NCBI GenBank assembly: GCA_963921425.1
Contig: OY992839.1
Coordinates: forward strand, 12,627,409-12,691,408
DNA length: 64,000 nt
Direction of reading: 5' to 3'
DNA from: Dryas octopetala
Lineage: Eukaryota > Streptophyta > Magnoliopsida > Rosales > Rosaceae
Shown: positions 1 to 12,223 of the stretch, one piece after another
Position numbering within the stretch: the stretch's first letter is position 1
Layout: each line of letters starts with the position of its first letter
Made by a program: the position numbers and the translations under genes
Notes under the pieces: generated by a model
What the model was told of the DNA's origin: nothing
Database searches by the model: none
What the model saw: only the letters and a program-made list of their open reading frames with translations

Positions 1-251
1 CAGCCACGGATAAAGCAATCGTGGAAGTGCATATTCAGCAAGCCAGGAGCAATAGTAGGATCAGCTTGGAAATGAGCAGCAACTGTAGACCTGACTATGG
101 ATTCAGCCCGAGGACATGTATATGAATAGAACCCTACTCTTGTGCCTTGCCCTTGCACTTGCAGTACCGATGTGGTAACAAAGGCAACCAACATTGACAA
201 CAATAAACGTAGTTTTTGAGAGGCATTAGAACGGCCTGCAAAACCCACCAT
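1..251 (-). CDS. Class III peroxidase, first exon (partial, runs off left edge)
   Basis: Reading the minus strand from the ATG at 251-249 gives 83 residues before the window ends. The first ~35 residues are a hydrophobic secretion signal ending near LQVQGQG. The mature part starts GTRVGFYSYTCPRAESIVRS and reaches LLNMHFHDCFIRGC. The first conserved Cys (YTCP), the distal-haem H-F-H-D-C-F block and the following RGC are all diagnostic of plant secretory (class III) haem peroxidases, which oxidise phenolics with H2O2 in the apoplast or vacuole. The remaining exons, including the proximal haem His, lie outside the window. A TATA box sits about 100 bp upstream. The subfamily cannot be settled from one exon. 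Confidence 0.9.
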   Translation of the reverse strand, partial: MVGFAGRSNASQKLRLLLSMLVAFVTTSVLQVQGQGTRVGFYSYTCPRAESIVRSTVAAHFQADPTIAPGLLNMHFHDCFIRG

Positions 252-352
252 TGATTAAGAATTGAAGGAGTAAATCTATGGTATTGAATTATGTGACTGC
301 TATAGGAGTAGTAGCTATTGATTTCTGTGGAGCTAGAGGCAATATATATAGG

Positions 353-360
353 TATTTATA
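353..360 (-). promoter_or_regulatory. TATA box of the peroxidase gene
   Basis: The minus strand reads TATAAATA here, about 102 bp upstream of the peroxidase ATG, a normal plant core-promoter spacing for a short 5' UTR. Inferred from position and sequence only. Confidence 0.55.
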
Positions 361-1004
361 GGCATGCATGATCCATCAAAGTCAAAAAGGGGTCGATAAG
401 AACTGAGAAATGTAAAATTTTGAGAAAAGATCTAAAAAATGATCAAATTTAAACACGGGCGGGATAAATTTTGTGAGTTTAGAAAATTCTAAAATCAAAC
501 AAAATATATTATTTTTGTTTAATTGATTTTCAGTAAGAACAATTTTTATGTGACCTAAATAATGAAAAGTTTAATTATATTGTGTGGAGATCGATTCCGA
601 AAGAATAATTAACTTGTTATTAACCTAGCTACTAACGTGTTAGTATTTAATTAGCGCTCTCATATTAAATAAATCTACTGGTAAAAAAAACTGACTATAA
701 AGCTCAATTTAAAAAGTATGTGCTCTTTTTTGAACAAAAAAAAAAAAATATGTGCTCTTCTTTGGACATTTATTGGCCGCCAACGTTTCGTTTTCTTCTT
801 TTGCCACTGACGATGTTAATATCTAATTGGGTCTCTATTTTGTGTCGTACTTGTGTCACACATGTTTTGAACTCGGATTTTGTTGTGCTTGATATGTCAT
901 AAAATTCAACTCAATCCATTTATTTAGATCATGCTCATAGCGGCCCAACTTATTTTGTGGCCATATTGTTTTGGACTCATGTTAAACTAATTCATTCTAA
1001 GCCA
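361..1004. other. AT-rich intergenic sequence
   Basis: Upstream flank of the peroxidase gene. It is AT-rich with scattered homopolymers. The only ORF, at 720-902, has no recognisable domain and poor coding character. No gene is supported. Confidence 0.5.
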
Positions 1005-1490
1005 CTTTGTGTCAACTGAGCACTAAAACTTTCATTTTATGTTAATTAAAGACTTTTTTTTTTTTTTTTTTTCAGTTTTTATCACAACTTTGACCCAACA
1101 TTGGATTTATCAAACCTCTACCAAATTCAACAAACTTATACTGGGTTTAAAGCTATACATCTTCTCTTTATAACCACATAAAGATCATTCAAATCAGACA
1201 TCTAAGTAGGGTACCCCGAAGCTATTCAATAGGATCTCTGGAAAAATATCTGAAAAATTGGATAGTTTCGGGTCGATTATCAGACGTTGTAGAGGTCTGA
1301 TTTGAGTGATCTTTATATGGTTGTAAAGAGGAGATGCATATCTTTAAACCCAGTATAATTTTTTTGAGTTTGGTGAAGATTTAATGGGTCTAACGTCGGG
1401 CCAAAGTTGAGATGAAAACTGAGAAAAACAAGGACCTTAATTGACAAAAATGAAAATTTCAGTCCTCAGTTGACACAAAGTGAAATTTAT
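1005..1490. repeat. MITE-like element with terminal inverted repeats
   Basis: The left arm (about 1010-1052, CACTTTGTGTCAACTGAG...) is the inverted copy of the right arm (about 1437-1487, ...CAGTTGACACAAAGTG). The interior also holds inverted segments, e.g. ATATGGTTGTAAAGAGGAG against TTTATAACCACATAAAG. Part of the interior (GTTTCGGGT..., ATATGGTTGTAAAGA) resembles the inner element at 14360-14910, so the two belong to related families. There is no coding potential. Confidence 0.65.
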
Positions 1491-2372
1491 ATCATGAATA
1501 GAGATTTAGGGTATAATTGGAGTCTTTTAGTTAAAATTTTCCTGATGAGAGACTGATAAATCTTATATTCAAATCCCATTGTAAACAATTAAAAAAATAA
1601 AAAATAAAAACAAAATTACAGTCCAATTTTATTTTTAAACAAAAACATTCAAAGTGGCTTTTTCTTGTTCATGTTATTATTGAATGACAATTACATCAGT
1701 AGAGGTTAAATCATGCGCCCCACAAGGGAGTCAAATTTTGTCGTGGCGCACTCATTTTCCAAGTTTGGCAAGTGATTTGTAGTTTCAGAAGTTAATCAAG
1801 ATATTTACAATCTTTATCTTCTCTTTCTCACCACTACCAAATATTTTTGCATTTAAAAATTTTGTCATCTCTAATTGTCATTTTATAACAACCTTAATCC
1901 TCATTGGGTATACAGCTTCATATATATAGTCAACCAAACATCCCTTTTAGTAAATTAGAGATGTAATTTGTGAGACGGCCACAAAAACTAAGGTTTTTCT
2001 TCATTTTATGTGAGGAACCGAATTTCTTTGTCATTAGTTCAAGTTTTGGAGATATGGGAATGAGAAATCAATTTCATATCTATGTTTGGTAAGTACAGAG
2101 AAGGAAAATTATTTCCTGGCCCAAGGAAATCTGATGTGCTTATTAGAGAGAAAATAAAATCCTTGCTCCAGCCAGGGCATCCGATTATAAAAAAATGTGT
2201 GAGAGGAGCACTCATCTTCTTGTGTAATTAATTTTCTTAGTGGGACTTCCATTACAATGCAACTTTTTCATTTGGGTTTCATTGTTGTCCAATACTACAA
2301 TATCTTAAGATCATCTTGATGGTACATTCATAAGTCTTCTTCAACATCTCAGGTGTACTGTTGTCACAGACA
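1491..2372. other. Intergenic, no gene seen
   Basis: AT-rich sequence without a convincing ORF, terminal repeats or RNA gene. It separates the MITE at 1005-1490 from the tandem duplication at 2373. Confidence 0.45.
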
Positions 2373-3632
2373 CATACAAAAAAATAAATAAACTAATAAA
2401 ATAAGTCAGCAAGTTCATGAAATGTAACACCCAGAAAATTAAAATACATATTTATTCTAAAGTGGGAGACTCGCAAGAATGCATGTATTCTAATTTTTTA
2501 TTTTTACAAAAGGGACCCATGCTAGAGTAATGATGCTTACGGTAGAAAACTGATGCATAGTAGTTAAAAGAAAAACAACACAAAACAAAAGAGAAACAAT
2601 TTTTATGTAGTGTAATTTTATTTGAACCAATTTAACCGATCATGTGGTGTACTAAGTCTAATATAAGTGTGTTAAACTTCTATTAGAGAAGAGGTGAGAC
2701 CCACATGGGTGGGTTATATACTTCTATTAGAGAGATGATACGATGATATATTGCATAGTCAATTAAAAATTTATAATTGTTCAAATAGTTTAATTTATTT
2801 TTTTGTAATAGAAATTCTCGCATCCACATGCAAGTCATCCACATACATGTCAGTTGATCTGTAAGAAGCTATTGATGACAATTTTATATGCACTTTATAT
2901 AGAAAGCATGTCACGCCCTAAAACTTAGGTATATAACACCTTGATAACACCCACAATTATATATAACTCCCGTACCACAAGTAATTATAACTCCAAATAT
3001 TCATACAAAAAAAAATAAATAAACTAATAAAATAAGTCAGCAAGTTCATGAAATGTAACACCCAGAAAATTAAAATACATATTTATTCTAAAGTGGGAGA
3101 CTCGCAAGAATGCATGTATTCTAATTTTTTATTTTTACAAAAGGGACCCATGCTAGAGTAATGATGCTTACGGTAGAAAACTGATGCATAGTAGTTAAAA
3201 GAAAAACAACACAAAACAAAAGAGAAACAATTTTTATGTAGTGTAATTTTATTTGAACCAATTTAACCGATCATGTGGTGTACTAAGTCTAATAGAAGTG
3301 TGTTAAACTTCTATTAGAGAAGAGGTGAGACCCACATGGGTGGGTTATATACTTCTATTAGAGAGATGATACGATGATATATTGCATAGTCAATTAAAAA
3401 TTTATAATTGTTCAAATAGTTTAATTTTTTTTTTTGTAGTAGAAATTCTCGCATCCACATGCAAGTCATCCACATACATGTCAGTTGATCTGTAAGAAGC
3501 TATTGATGACAATTTTATATGCACTTTATATAGAAAGCATGTCACGCCCTAAAACTTAGGTATATAACACCTTGATAACACCCACAATTATATATAACTC
3601 CCGTACCACAAGTAATTATAACTCCAAATATT
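2373..3632. repeat. Tandem duplication, two ~630-bp units
   Basis: Unit 1 (2373-3001) and unit 2 (3002-3632) are almost identical. The differences seen are the length of an A-run at the unit start, one T/G change near 2662/3293 and changes in a T-run near 2800/3430. Both units start at CATACAAAA and end at CTCCAAATATTC. The sequence contains LTR-like words (TGTAACACCC, CATGTCACGCCCTAAAAC) but no coding domain. The near-identity argues for a recent duplication, or a local assembly duplication. Confidence 0.9.
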
Positions 3633-4260
3633 CTCAAAATAGGTTAATTAGTAAAATAGGTGGGATTAAAATAATTAAATACACAGCAAAAATATAAAAG
3701 AAAATACTTTTATAGAAAACCAACCCCAAGGTTACAGTCATTAAATGGTAACCTTGAACAAATACAAGACTCATAATAATTTAGAGTTCAAAAAGAAGGA
3801 GTTCAAAACTACGAAAAACAAAAGGGAAATTTCATTAAATATCTCTTTTTAATACAATAATATCTTTTCTAACCCTTCCCACCCATTTTTATCATTTATA
3901 GCTCTTTGGCCCATTTTCAAACAAAAATGCCCTTCCCTTTCTCCCACCCACATGAATATCCTCCTCATTTGTGATCTCCATATATCACACAGCTACCCAG
4001 CTATCAACATCCTCTCTATCTCTCTACACAGCTACACAGCGAAATCCATGGCTATTCTTCTTCTTCTTCCTTCATTGCCACTCCTCCAAATCCCCATGTC
4101 AACAACCATTCCACCAAACCCTGCAAGACCTTACTTCCCAAGCTCTCTCCCTCCAAACCCTCCTCCTCTCCTCCAATCTCCATCCTCCATTCTGCCCCCC
4201 TCCCTTCTTCGCCGTCCGATAGGACCCGGCCATCAAAACACACCTCGGCTACTTTGCCAA
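3633..4260 (+). other. CT-rich 5'-gene-like fragment truncated by a transposon
   Basis: AT-rich sequence at 3633-3950 is followed by a CT-rich, codon-like stretch (about 3950-4258) resembling a plant 5' UTR plus start of a coding region, with open frames on the plus strand. One frame reads HSSKSPCQQPFHQTLQD and continues to KTHLGYFAN. The similarity stops abruptly at about 4260, where the hAT element begins. The product is not recognised. It may be a captured or displaced gene 5' end, or low-complexity sequence. Confidence 0.3.
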
Positions 4261-6778
4261 CTAGGGCTGGCCTTGACTTTTGGTAGGCTTGGGGCGAAAA
4301 TTTGAAATGGGCCCTTCTGTATATAATTTTAATTTTACAAAGGAAAAAATTATAAAATTTTGTAGACCGATTTTCATTATATATAAAACAATATCACAGT
4401 TTGTATAATCTTGAACAAAAAACAATTAAAGTTGTCGGGTCTTTGCCTCTTTGGACATACAAGTTTTGAACAAAAAGTAAAAAAAATTTAGGGGCCTTTA
4501 GACTTGTCAAACAGCATACCTCATCAATCATCTCCGAATGTTTTACCAATGTAAGAACCCATGTCAAAAAAACAGCTACAAAACAATACAACAAGGTAAT
4601 GAGTACCAAAAATTCAACAAAAATGCCTTCTTCTAGCATGTTTAGAAGCAAAGTCATCAATAACTTTTTCAACTTCAAGATTTTTCAACATATCCTTTAG
4701 ATTGCCAATCCATTTAATCTTTCCTGTGACATAGATGATCTCAAGTAAGATTTTAACAATTTTAATCTTGAAAAGCTTCTTTTTGCAGATGCTATAGTCA
4801 CAGGAAAAGTCAATAAAATTATATAAGCAATTGATACATTTTGATAACAATCTGCAGCTTTTACAAACTCTAGAATTTCAATGGCTGACTTTTTTTCAGC
4901 TGGCAAAGCCACTTGTAACACTTTCAATTTAGAGAATAAATCATTTGAATCAATATCAGACAACTCACCATGTTTGAGAGCAGCCTCAAGATTAACAGAA
5001 TTTTTTTTCAATTTATCATCATCTAAAGAAGTTAACCTTTTTGAATCAAACAAGAACCCAAAAATACTGTCATATGTTTTCAATTGGTCAAATCTACTCT
5101 TCAATGAATTAATTGCAATATCCACAACAACAATAAAGTAGTTAACTCTAAAAGATTCTTCTTCCGTTTGTGTTGCCTCATCATTGTTATTCTCATCAAA
5201 TTGTTTTTTTCTACGAATTTGACGTTTTTTAGGAAATACAGGATCAATTCCCATATCAGAGGCAATGCTTTTGACATAAATTATGGCAGATATAAACCCA
5301 TTCTCCCTATATTTTTCAAAAAAAAAAAAAAAAAAACAAATCAGCCCATTCAATTGTTCTATGGCAGCATCAATACACATATCTTTTGATTGCAACTTTT
5401 TACTAACCATGTTAATGCTAAATAAAATATCATGTCAAATAGTCATACTTAATAAAAACTCAAAACTTTCAAGATTATTTGCTAAACTTTCAGCTTCACT
5501 CTTTGTCTTGGCATCATCACTAGATTCATGTAATTCCAACAAAGCTTCTCTTATTTGGGGAGCTTGATATCTTATGGCTTTAACACTATTAATTCGACTT
5601 TCCCAACAGGTTGTGGACAATGTCTTTAGAGTTAAGCCATGTATCTTGTAAAATTCTCCTTCTTTTAGTAGTGCTAGAAAACAAGCAGGAATATATACGT
5701 TGAACTACTCCAAAAAAAGAAACTTTTTAACACAAGAGTGTGCCATATCACTAAGAATTAGGTTAAGACTATGACAAGCACATGGCATATAGAACACTCT
5801 AGGATTTATTTCAATTAATCTCTTTTTAAACCCTTGGTGTTTTCCTTTCATATTAGACCCATTAACATAACATTGTACCCTCACATCATCAATATCAAGA
5901 TCAAGAGATTTAAGTACAGCTTGCAATTCATTAAACAACCCAATCCAAATGTATCATCCACGTTTAAAAACTCTAAAAAGTACTCTTCAACTTTTATTGG
6001 ACTACTTGACATGTCTACGCACCATATTAATAAAGTCATTTGTTCTTGGTGGCTTACATCTGGAATACAATCAAGAATCACTGAAAAATATTTTGCATTT
6101 TTGCTTTTTTTAATGTGTACACTTTTGGTATTAGAGGCTAATTAACACAGCAATCAACTCATTTTGAATTTTATGACCAAGATAGTGATAATGAATCTCA
6201 TTATTCAAAATGCGTTGAATATGATCTTTCATTATTAAATCAAACTCTACAATCATTTCAATCAAACCCAAAAAATTACCATTATTACCTTGGTATAGTT
6301 TCTCATTGGTTCCACAAAAAGCCAGATTAATTATGTTTAGCAAGACATTTCACAGCAGCAATTATTCTTACTAAAATTTGTTTCCATCGTTCTTTCTCTT
6401 CTTTAATTTGCTTCTGTATTTCTTTATCAATTGTTTCATTTTTGTCTAATTTGATTCGCATTTCATTCCAAGTATTCATGTTAGTGATATGCTCAATATT
6501 ATTCTCATATTGTTTAAGTCTCTCACTAAGATGTTTCCAATTTCTATATCCTTCATTTGCCAAAAAAATTTGTTATTCACTAATTTAAATTAACAACTTG
6601 CAACAAAAACAATATACTTTGTCCAAATGCTTTGAGTACACTAGCCATTTCCTATCTTGACACTCCCCATTTGGTAACTTTTGTGCATAATGTGCAAATG
6701 AAAAATGTCTAAAGGTACTATTCAAAGGAAAATTCAGATTATATTTTCTTATTGGACCTTTTTCTACTAGGAGATCCT
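4261..6778 (-). pseudogene. Degenerate hAT transposase (TTF-zinc-finger / DUF4371 / hATC type)
   Basis: On the minus strand the order is as follows. First comes a TTF-type zinc-finger region (about 6745-6590; ...[19 protein letters not shown]...CFCC). Next are transposase-core pieces (about 6563-5700; e.g. [55 protein letters not shown]). Last is the C-terminal hAT dimerisation region (about 4910-4697; ...IASAKRSFSRLKLLKSYLRSSMSQERLNGLAI). This is the zinc-finger MYM-type-1-like transposase family common in plants. The frame is broken by many stops and shifts, so it is dead. The left end near 4261 (TAGGGCTGGCCTTGACTTTTGG) looks like a hAT terminus; no matching right end was found. Confidence 0.85.
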
Positions 6779-6799
6779 TTCACTACTACAAAAAAGCTC

Positions 6800-7150
6800 A
6801 TACATGTTACTAGTGCCAGTGGAACTACCTCCCCAGTTCTGGGAGAAGGGTCCATATCTCTTACATAATCATTAAGTCTAGACCACGTCTTGGTTGTCCC
6901 TTCACTCGACTATGATTTGTTGTCTGTTCCTCAAATCATTGATTCTCTTAATTGTACTGTGTGTTTTTGGCCATTGTATTGTCTTTTTCAGGATCTTCTC
7001 ACCAGGGCCATGATTGGATGTGGTACTAGGAAGGGAAAGGTGTATTATCTGGACCTGACCGAAGACTGCAATAAGAAATTGAGTCAAGCACATCATGTGA
7101 GAGGCGATGAGTCTGTCAAGATGAAGTCGACCAAGAGGACTTGTCAGTAG
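6800..7150 (+). pseudogene. Ty1/copia pol fragment (protease to GAG-pre-integrase region)
   Basis: The plus strand reads TSASGTTSPVLGEGSISLT, a stop, then SLSLDHVLVVPSLDYDLLSV and on through CLFQDLLTRAMIGCGTRKGK to LSQAHHVRGD. This is the typical copia segment between the aspartic protease and the integrase zinc finger. It is isolated, has an in-frame stop and lacks LTRs, integrase and reverse transcriptase, so it is a relic. It directly abuts the hAT relic on the left. Confidence 0.75.
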
Positions 7151-7200
7151 AGCAATCCCCTAACGGATAATGCAACTGTCAACGACTTCCCCCTACAAGT

Positions 7201-7246
7201 ACAATTATAATATTGGTTTAATTAATTAAATCAATGTTATAATTGT
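7201..7246. repeat. 46-bp near-perfect palindrome
   Basis: The arms ACAATTATAATATTGGTTTA(ATT) and the inverse of (AATT)AAATCAATGTTATAATTGT pair over 23 bp with two mismatches and no loop. It could form a cruciform, and it may be the relic of a small foldback element. Confidence 0.7.
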
Positions 7247-7744
7247 TTTTCATCGGGGAAAAATAAATTATCATCTAATAGTTGTGTTATGTATACATAT
7301 ACTAGCTTCGATCTTTCACACGCATTCTAAGTATACAAATTGTCTTTTTTATTCTGTATATAAATTTTTTTAAAATAATGTTGTTAGTTGTTCCTATCTT
7401 TTAGGACATTTTTGTTTGTATTTTATTTAATAGATTAGTTGTTTATAGGCTTATTAATATTAAGTGTAATTTTTTTTCACTTCACATTTTAATTAATCAT
7501 GAATATATAAGTTGGTGAATTTTGAATGTTTCAATCGATGTATTTTTGTGAAATTTATATGAATAATAAACTTAATGAATCATGATTCACGATACATTTC
7601 TTTATTGCAAGTCTCGCCGATTGTAACTTTGCAAGTTTAATTATTGCAAAATTTTGTGCAATTGTGAAGGGTTGGACTATTATTCAATGAAGTTTTAAAT
7701 TTTTTTTTAAAAGGTTAAAAGTCTTTACTTGACTTAAAGTTAGG
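7247..7744. other. AT-rich intergenic, no gene seen
   Basis: Strongly AT-rich sequence without ORFs of interest or recognisable repeats. Confidence 0.4.
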
Positions 7745-8040
7745 TTAATTTTTTAAATTTCTTTTGTCACACACATGATATATAAACTGAAAAGCAAGAA
7801 ATTGAAACAAATGAAAAAAAGAGCAAGCTTCCTCCACAATTACGTAGTCTTTAGCCAGACAATTTGCTTGCTCAAATAAGCGAACCCGACTCAATGATAC
7901 ACCGAGACAGTCCCAACTCAGCAGCAAAACGAACACCATAAAACACTGCAAGAGCTTCACACGTTGCTACTAACTGTAAACGCAATCTTGGTGCCCAGGG
8001 GATCCTGACTGCAGGACGGCAGCATCAACGTTAGCTTTAA
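7745..8040 (-). pseudogene. RNase H-like (LINE-derived RVT_3) fragment
   Basis: The minus strand around 7960-7870 reads QLVATCEALAVFYGVRFAAELGLSRCIIESGS. This matches the plant RNase H-like domain found at the end of non-LTR retrotransposons (A-x-A-x-x-x-G-x-x-F-A-x-x-L-G ... IES-D/G). The domain is followed by a stop and is truncated on both sides, so it is a relic. Confidence 0.6.
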
Positions 8041-9572
8041 ATATATGTTGCCAGCAGTGGCTTCGATGCATGGTTAATCAAATTAAAACTTGGGTGTTTT
8101 GTATTGGCATCAATTAAAACAATTAAGGCCTAATAAGAAAAATTAGAAATAAACAATTGGGTTATGAATTGCCTAAAACAAATTAAAGACAAATAGCCCA
8201 ATTTAATCAAGAGAGAACATGAGGAAAATCAACCCCAAAACACCAAGTGGGGCGACAGCAATAGCCATCGATCCTCCACCAGCAAGGCCGGCGGCTCCTC
8301 TATGTATTTCTCTTGCGTTGAACTAATTCACCCACTCAAATCGTTTGAAACACTTTATAAAAATATAGAATTGGAATGCCCAATCAAAAAATTAACTTTC
8401 TGTTATGGCCAAAAAATGTCTCAGCCACATGCACAGCCGAGATCGACCACAACACGCCTCGCCGTAAGTGACGCAAGGTTCCAACCTTTGGCATGAATAC
8501 GGGTGTGCCACTGTTCGGCTTGGAATAGCCGAATAAAAAAAGATAATAATCGATGCAAAAATAAAAAAATAAAATGTAATACGCCAAATTAAATATCAAA
8601 CTTGTAACTAACAACTGTGCGATAGGAAAATAAACATGGAACCTATTTAAATTCTTTTTTTGCCTAGGATTAATTAAGACTCTGAATAAGAACAACCAAG
8701 AAAATAAATAAAAGAGCAACAAGATTTGATTGTAAAGTAATGAAAGATGACATTAATCTAAAATTGATATTCAGAGATGACAAAGGAAAACACATATGAA
8801 AATAGTGAAGAAAATATTGAAAGGGTTAGAAATTTGTCGAAAACATAAAAGGAAATTAATATAAAGAGAGCTTTAAAAGACTATGAAAATCAAAATATTG
8901 AGAGCTTTTGAGAGCAGAAAAGTTGCTGGGTTGAATTCACTTGTCGTTTGTTAGAAAGGTTGTTTGTGTGGAGAGATCCTGAAAATAGCCTTGTGAGCTT
9001 TTTTTTATAGTGGTCCAATTGTTTTGCCCCCAAGTTTTTTAATTGGATGCAGCTACATGTTTGGTTAAGATAACTTGTACTTGAGTGGTGAACAATTGTC
9101 TATGAGCTGAGTTACTTTTGTCTGTGAACAGTTGTCTATGAGCTGAAGATAAGCTGTGAACGAGCTAGAAATGAGCTGAGTCACTTTTGAGTTGCAAACA
9201 TGTCCAGCCAAAAGACATGTAAATATGGCCAGCCGAGAGCTTTACTATAGCTGGTCGAAGATATACCGCAAGCCTTTGCCGAGCTTGCACTACTTATTGG
9301 GCAATCAACTATGTTTGGTTAAAAAAAAAAAAAAAATCTATGTTTGGTTAAAGGCCATCAAAATATCATCAGCTACACAACTCTCGGCAGAGAACCAAGA
9401 GGCTAAAAACATCACCCATGCACGCAAGACACTCTTCATTATTTTCGTCTCATCCTTCACTTGTTAATCAAAAGACCAACAATATATAACAACCATATAT
9501 CCTATACCAACACCACGTAGTAAACCTGCTCGATCTATTAATTTTAGGTTCAATCAAGGCATTAAATTTCTT
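8041..9572. other. Intergenic, unclassified repetitive-looking sequence
   Basis: No domain was recognised in either strand. There is a short internal repetition near 9100-9190 (GAGCTGAGT...CTATGAGCTGA...). The ORFs at 8302-8496, 8384-8722 and 9192-9467 have no recognisable similarity. Confidence 0.35.
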
Positions 9573-10690
9573 TTTTTAGGGTTTCGAAATCGAAACATAT
9601 ATTCAACAATTTTTTGTGAAGTTTTCACCGAAATTTTTGAAATTTCGATGAAATTTACCGAAATTTTCCGTGTCAGCAATTAATTCATATTTTCTATTTT
9701 CTCCAACTTCAGAAATTCACCAAAAATAGCTCGAGACTCCAAATAATTCACCGAAAAATCTTACGGACTTGTATTGATGTGTACTAATTTTCTATGACCT
9801 CAAAATAGTCAAATCGCTTTCAGAAAAATTATGAAAAATCCTACTCTCATAAATTAATTCCAAAAAAAAATAATCGCTAAATTCTTGAATTTTCCTGTTC
9901 TAAAATTCATTTCCACACAACTATGCTCTAGAACTTCAACCAAAGGTCTAAGTTAGTTAAAATAAACTTAAGGAAATTTCCGATTCCTTTAAACAAACCT
10001 TAAAATAAGTTTGAAAAATTTAAGTAACAAAATTACCATAAGCCAAAATTTGGGTTGTTACACTCAGTGAAGACAAAGCTTGGTTGAGTGAGAGGCACAG
10101 GAAAAAAGGAATTAAGGAAAGAAAAAAAAAAAAAAAAGGGAGCTAGGGGGCCTGGGGGGTTGGGCTTTGGGCAATTGGAAAGAAAAAAAAAATTTGGGGT
10201 TTCGTTTAGTTATTTTAAACCCTAAACTCTAATACATTTCTATATAAAAAAATAATTAAAAATATCCTAAATGGCCTAAAACCTAATATTCTAAAGAATA
10301 TAGAGTATATATAGTTTAATGTATAAATTATAGAGTATATAGAGTATTAGGGTATATAGAGTATTAGTGTATAATTAAATTATATAGTATAAATAATATA
10401 CTAATTTTATTTATTTATTATACTAATTTTATTTAACAGTATTTGCTTCAGCGCGCATTATATTCACCTTATATTACATGAAACTTACTGTATAATTTGG
10501 TTTCTTCAATATGTTTTAACAATTTAGTAGATAATATGTTAAATAAACATATGATAAAGTTTCATTAAAAATTTATGTATTTTGATAGCAATTTTCGTCG
10601 TTTTTGCCTAATTTTTGTCGAAATTTAAAAATTTTCAAAAGTTTCATCGAAATTTTCTCGAAATCTGAAATTTAATTCCTTAGTGCAATA
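9573..10690. repeat. Dispersed element with GAAATTT-rich ends, copy 1
   Basis: Both ends are arrays of GAAATTTCG-like words in mixed orientation: left 9573-9670 and right about 10590-10690 (TTGTCGAAATTTAAAAATTT..., ATCGAAATTTTCTCGAAATC). The interior shares with copy 2 (57716-59625) the blocks AAACCCTAA...TTTCTATATAAAAAA (about 10217-10310), CAGTATTTG...CAGCGCGCATTATATTCA (about 10437) and TAGTAGATAATATGTTAAATAAA (about 10528). It is non-coding. The class is unknown, possibly a non-autonomous foldback element. Confidence 0.65.
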
Positions 10691-12060
10691 CTAATTTCAA
10701 AGAGTTTAAGATTAAATAAAATTTGGAGTTAAAAGACCTAAAAATTGGGCTAAACAAAAAAGATTGGGCTCTCATTCTTAGTGGGGTGGGCTATACGTAT
10801 TGGGCTATAACATACATAGTAGGATCTTTTTTACACAAAAGCTATCTGGGCTACAGCCCATGGTAGCCCATACATAATAATTAGCCTATGGTCCTCTTAT
10901 TTCACTCTCTCTACTTTTGGATTTCTTGGACTTTCCATCACTAATATAAAGTAGAGAATTTGATGAACGCCCAATAATTGGGTACCCTAAACCTACACGG
11001 CTACACGGCTACACGGCTACACCTACATCATATTTAAATATAAAAAATTAAAGTGGCAAAAAAAAAAACAAAAAAACAATTAAAAACCAAATCAGATAAA
11101 GGCCCGAAGATAAACAAATGAAACTGAAAAGTCTAAATAAAACGGCCAAGTTGGAAAATGAAATTTGTGACCTAGTTATTGGATCTCAAATTAGTAGCCA
11201 AACTAAAAAATTATTGGATCTCACTATTTTTATTAGCTAGTTAATCTTAATTTTTTTTAATTGATTTTGTTTTTTCTTGATAGTTATCAACAGTTTATTG
11301 GAAATTATCAACAATTATCGAGTATTTATCGATTATATAGCTGGACCAAAGTACATATCATCAATTACATTATATCTATTTGTTTTGGTCGACAATTATA
11401 GACTATCCATCCATAGATTATAGACAGAGAATGGTAGTTTACTTTGCACATGCTAAAATTTAAGAAATGATAGATTTGCAAAGTGGTTATTAATAAATGG
11501 GAAAAAAAAACATTTTTAGTCCTCATATTTTACTCGGACAACATATTTTGTGGTTTCAAAATTCTATATTTGATACATATATTTTATGCTTTTTGTAATA
11601 TGAGGATAATTTTAACAAATTTAAAATTTCAATTTTTGTTTAAAAATAAAATTGAAGATTACATACATAATTTTTTGAGAAAAAATTTCATCTTAATTAT
11701 AAAATATCCTTAAATTGTAAACAATATAAATCACAAAAAATAAATACGAAATTTTGAAACAACAGTTACCAAATTTGTTTCCATAAATATGATTGAGAAA
11801 AGCAAATTAAGTAGAAATCATTAAGGAAAGGAAAAAAAAGAAGAAGGAAAGAAATCATTAATATGAAGAATACGTGGTATGGACCAATTGACCATCGGAC
11901 GCCAAGGTGGACCGACTGGAACAACAAACCAAAACCAACAAAAGAAATATAGAATTCCCACAAAAAAATGAAAAATAAAATGAGAATTGCTACTTTGCTA
12001 GAACTAGAAGAGGCTAGAAATTAAAAAACAACACACAGTCACAAAGCGTCGACTCATTCC
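10691..12060. other. AT-rich intergenic region upstream of ERGIC3
   Basis: No gene was seen. There is a short tandem repeat (ACGGCTACACGGCTACAC) near 10998-11022. The last ~100 bp before 12060 should include the ERGIC3 core promoter and 5' leader, but no clear TATA box was recognised. Confidence 0.4.
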
Positions 12061-12223
12061 CTCTGGACTCTGATCCTTGTAAGTGCCTTCTCTGCTGAAT
12101 CAGAACACAGGCTCAGAAGCCTCTCTTCTTTTTCTCCTTCCCATCTCTTTATTCCTCGTGCATAGAAAAGGGAACAGTGAATTGGGTTTTGAGAGTTTTG
12201 TGCAGCACAGGCCCCCAACGGCC

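Noticed and set aside
6780-6794. CACTACTACAAAAAA looks like a CACTA transposon terminus
   Set aside because: It is directly continuous with copia coding-like sequence. No matching inverted end or subterminal repeats were found nearby, so it is not called an element end.
9670-10071. Possible solo LTR (TG...GGGTTGTTACA) inside the GAAATTT element
   Set aside because: The outer bases fit TG...CA but the flanking 5-mers do not match and no internal region or second LTR is present.
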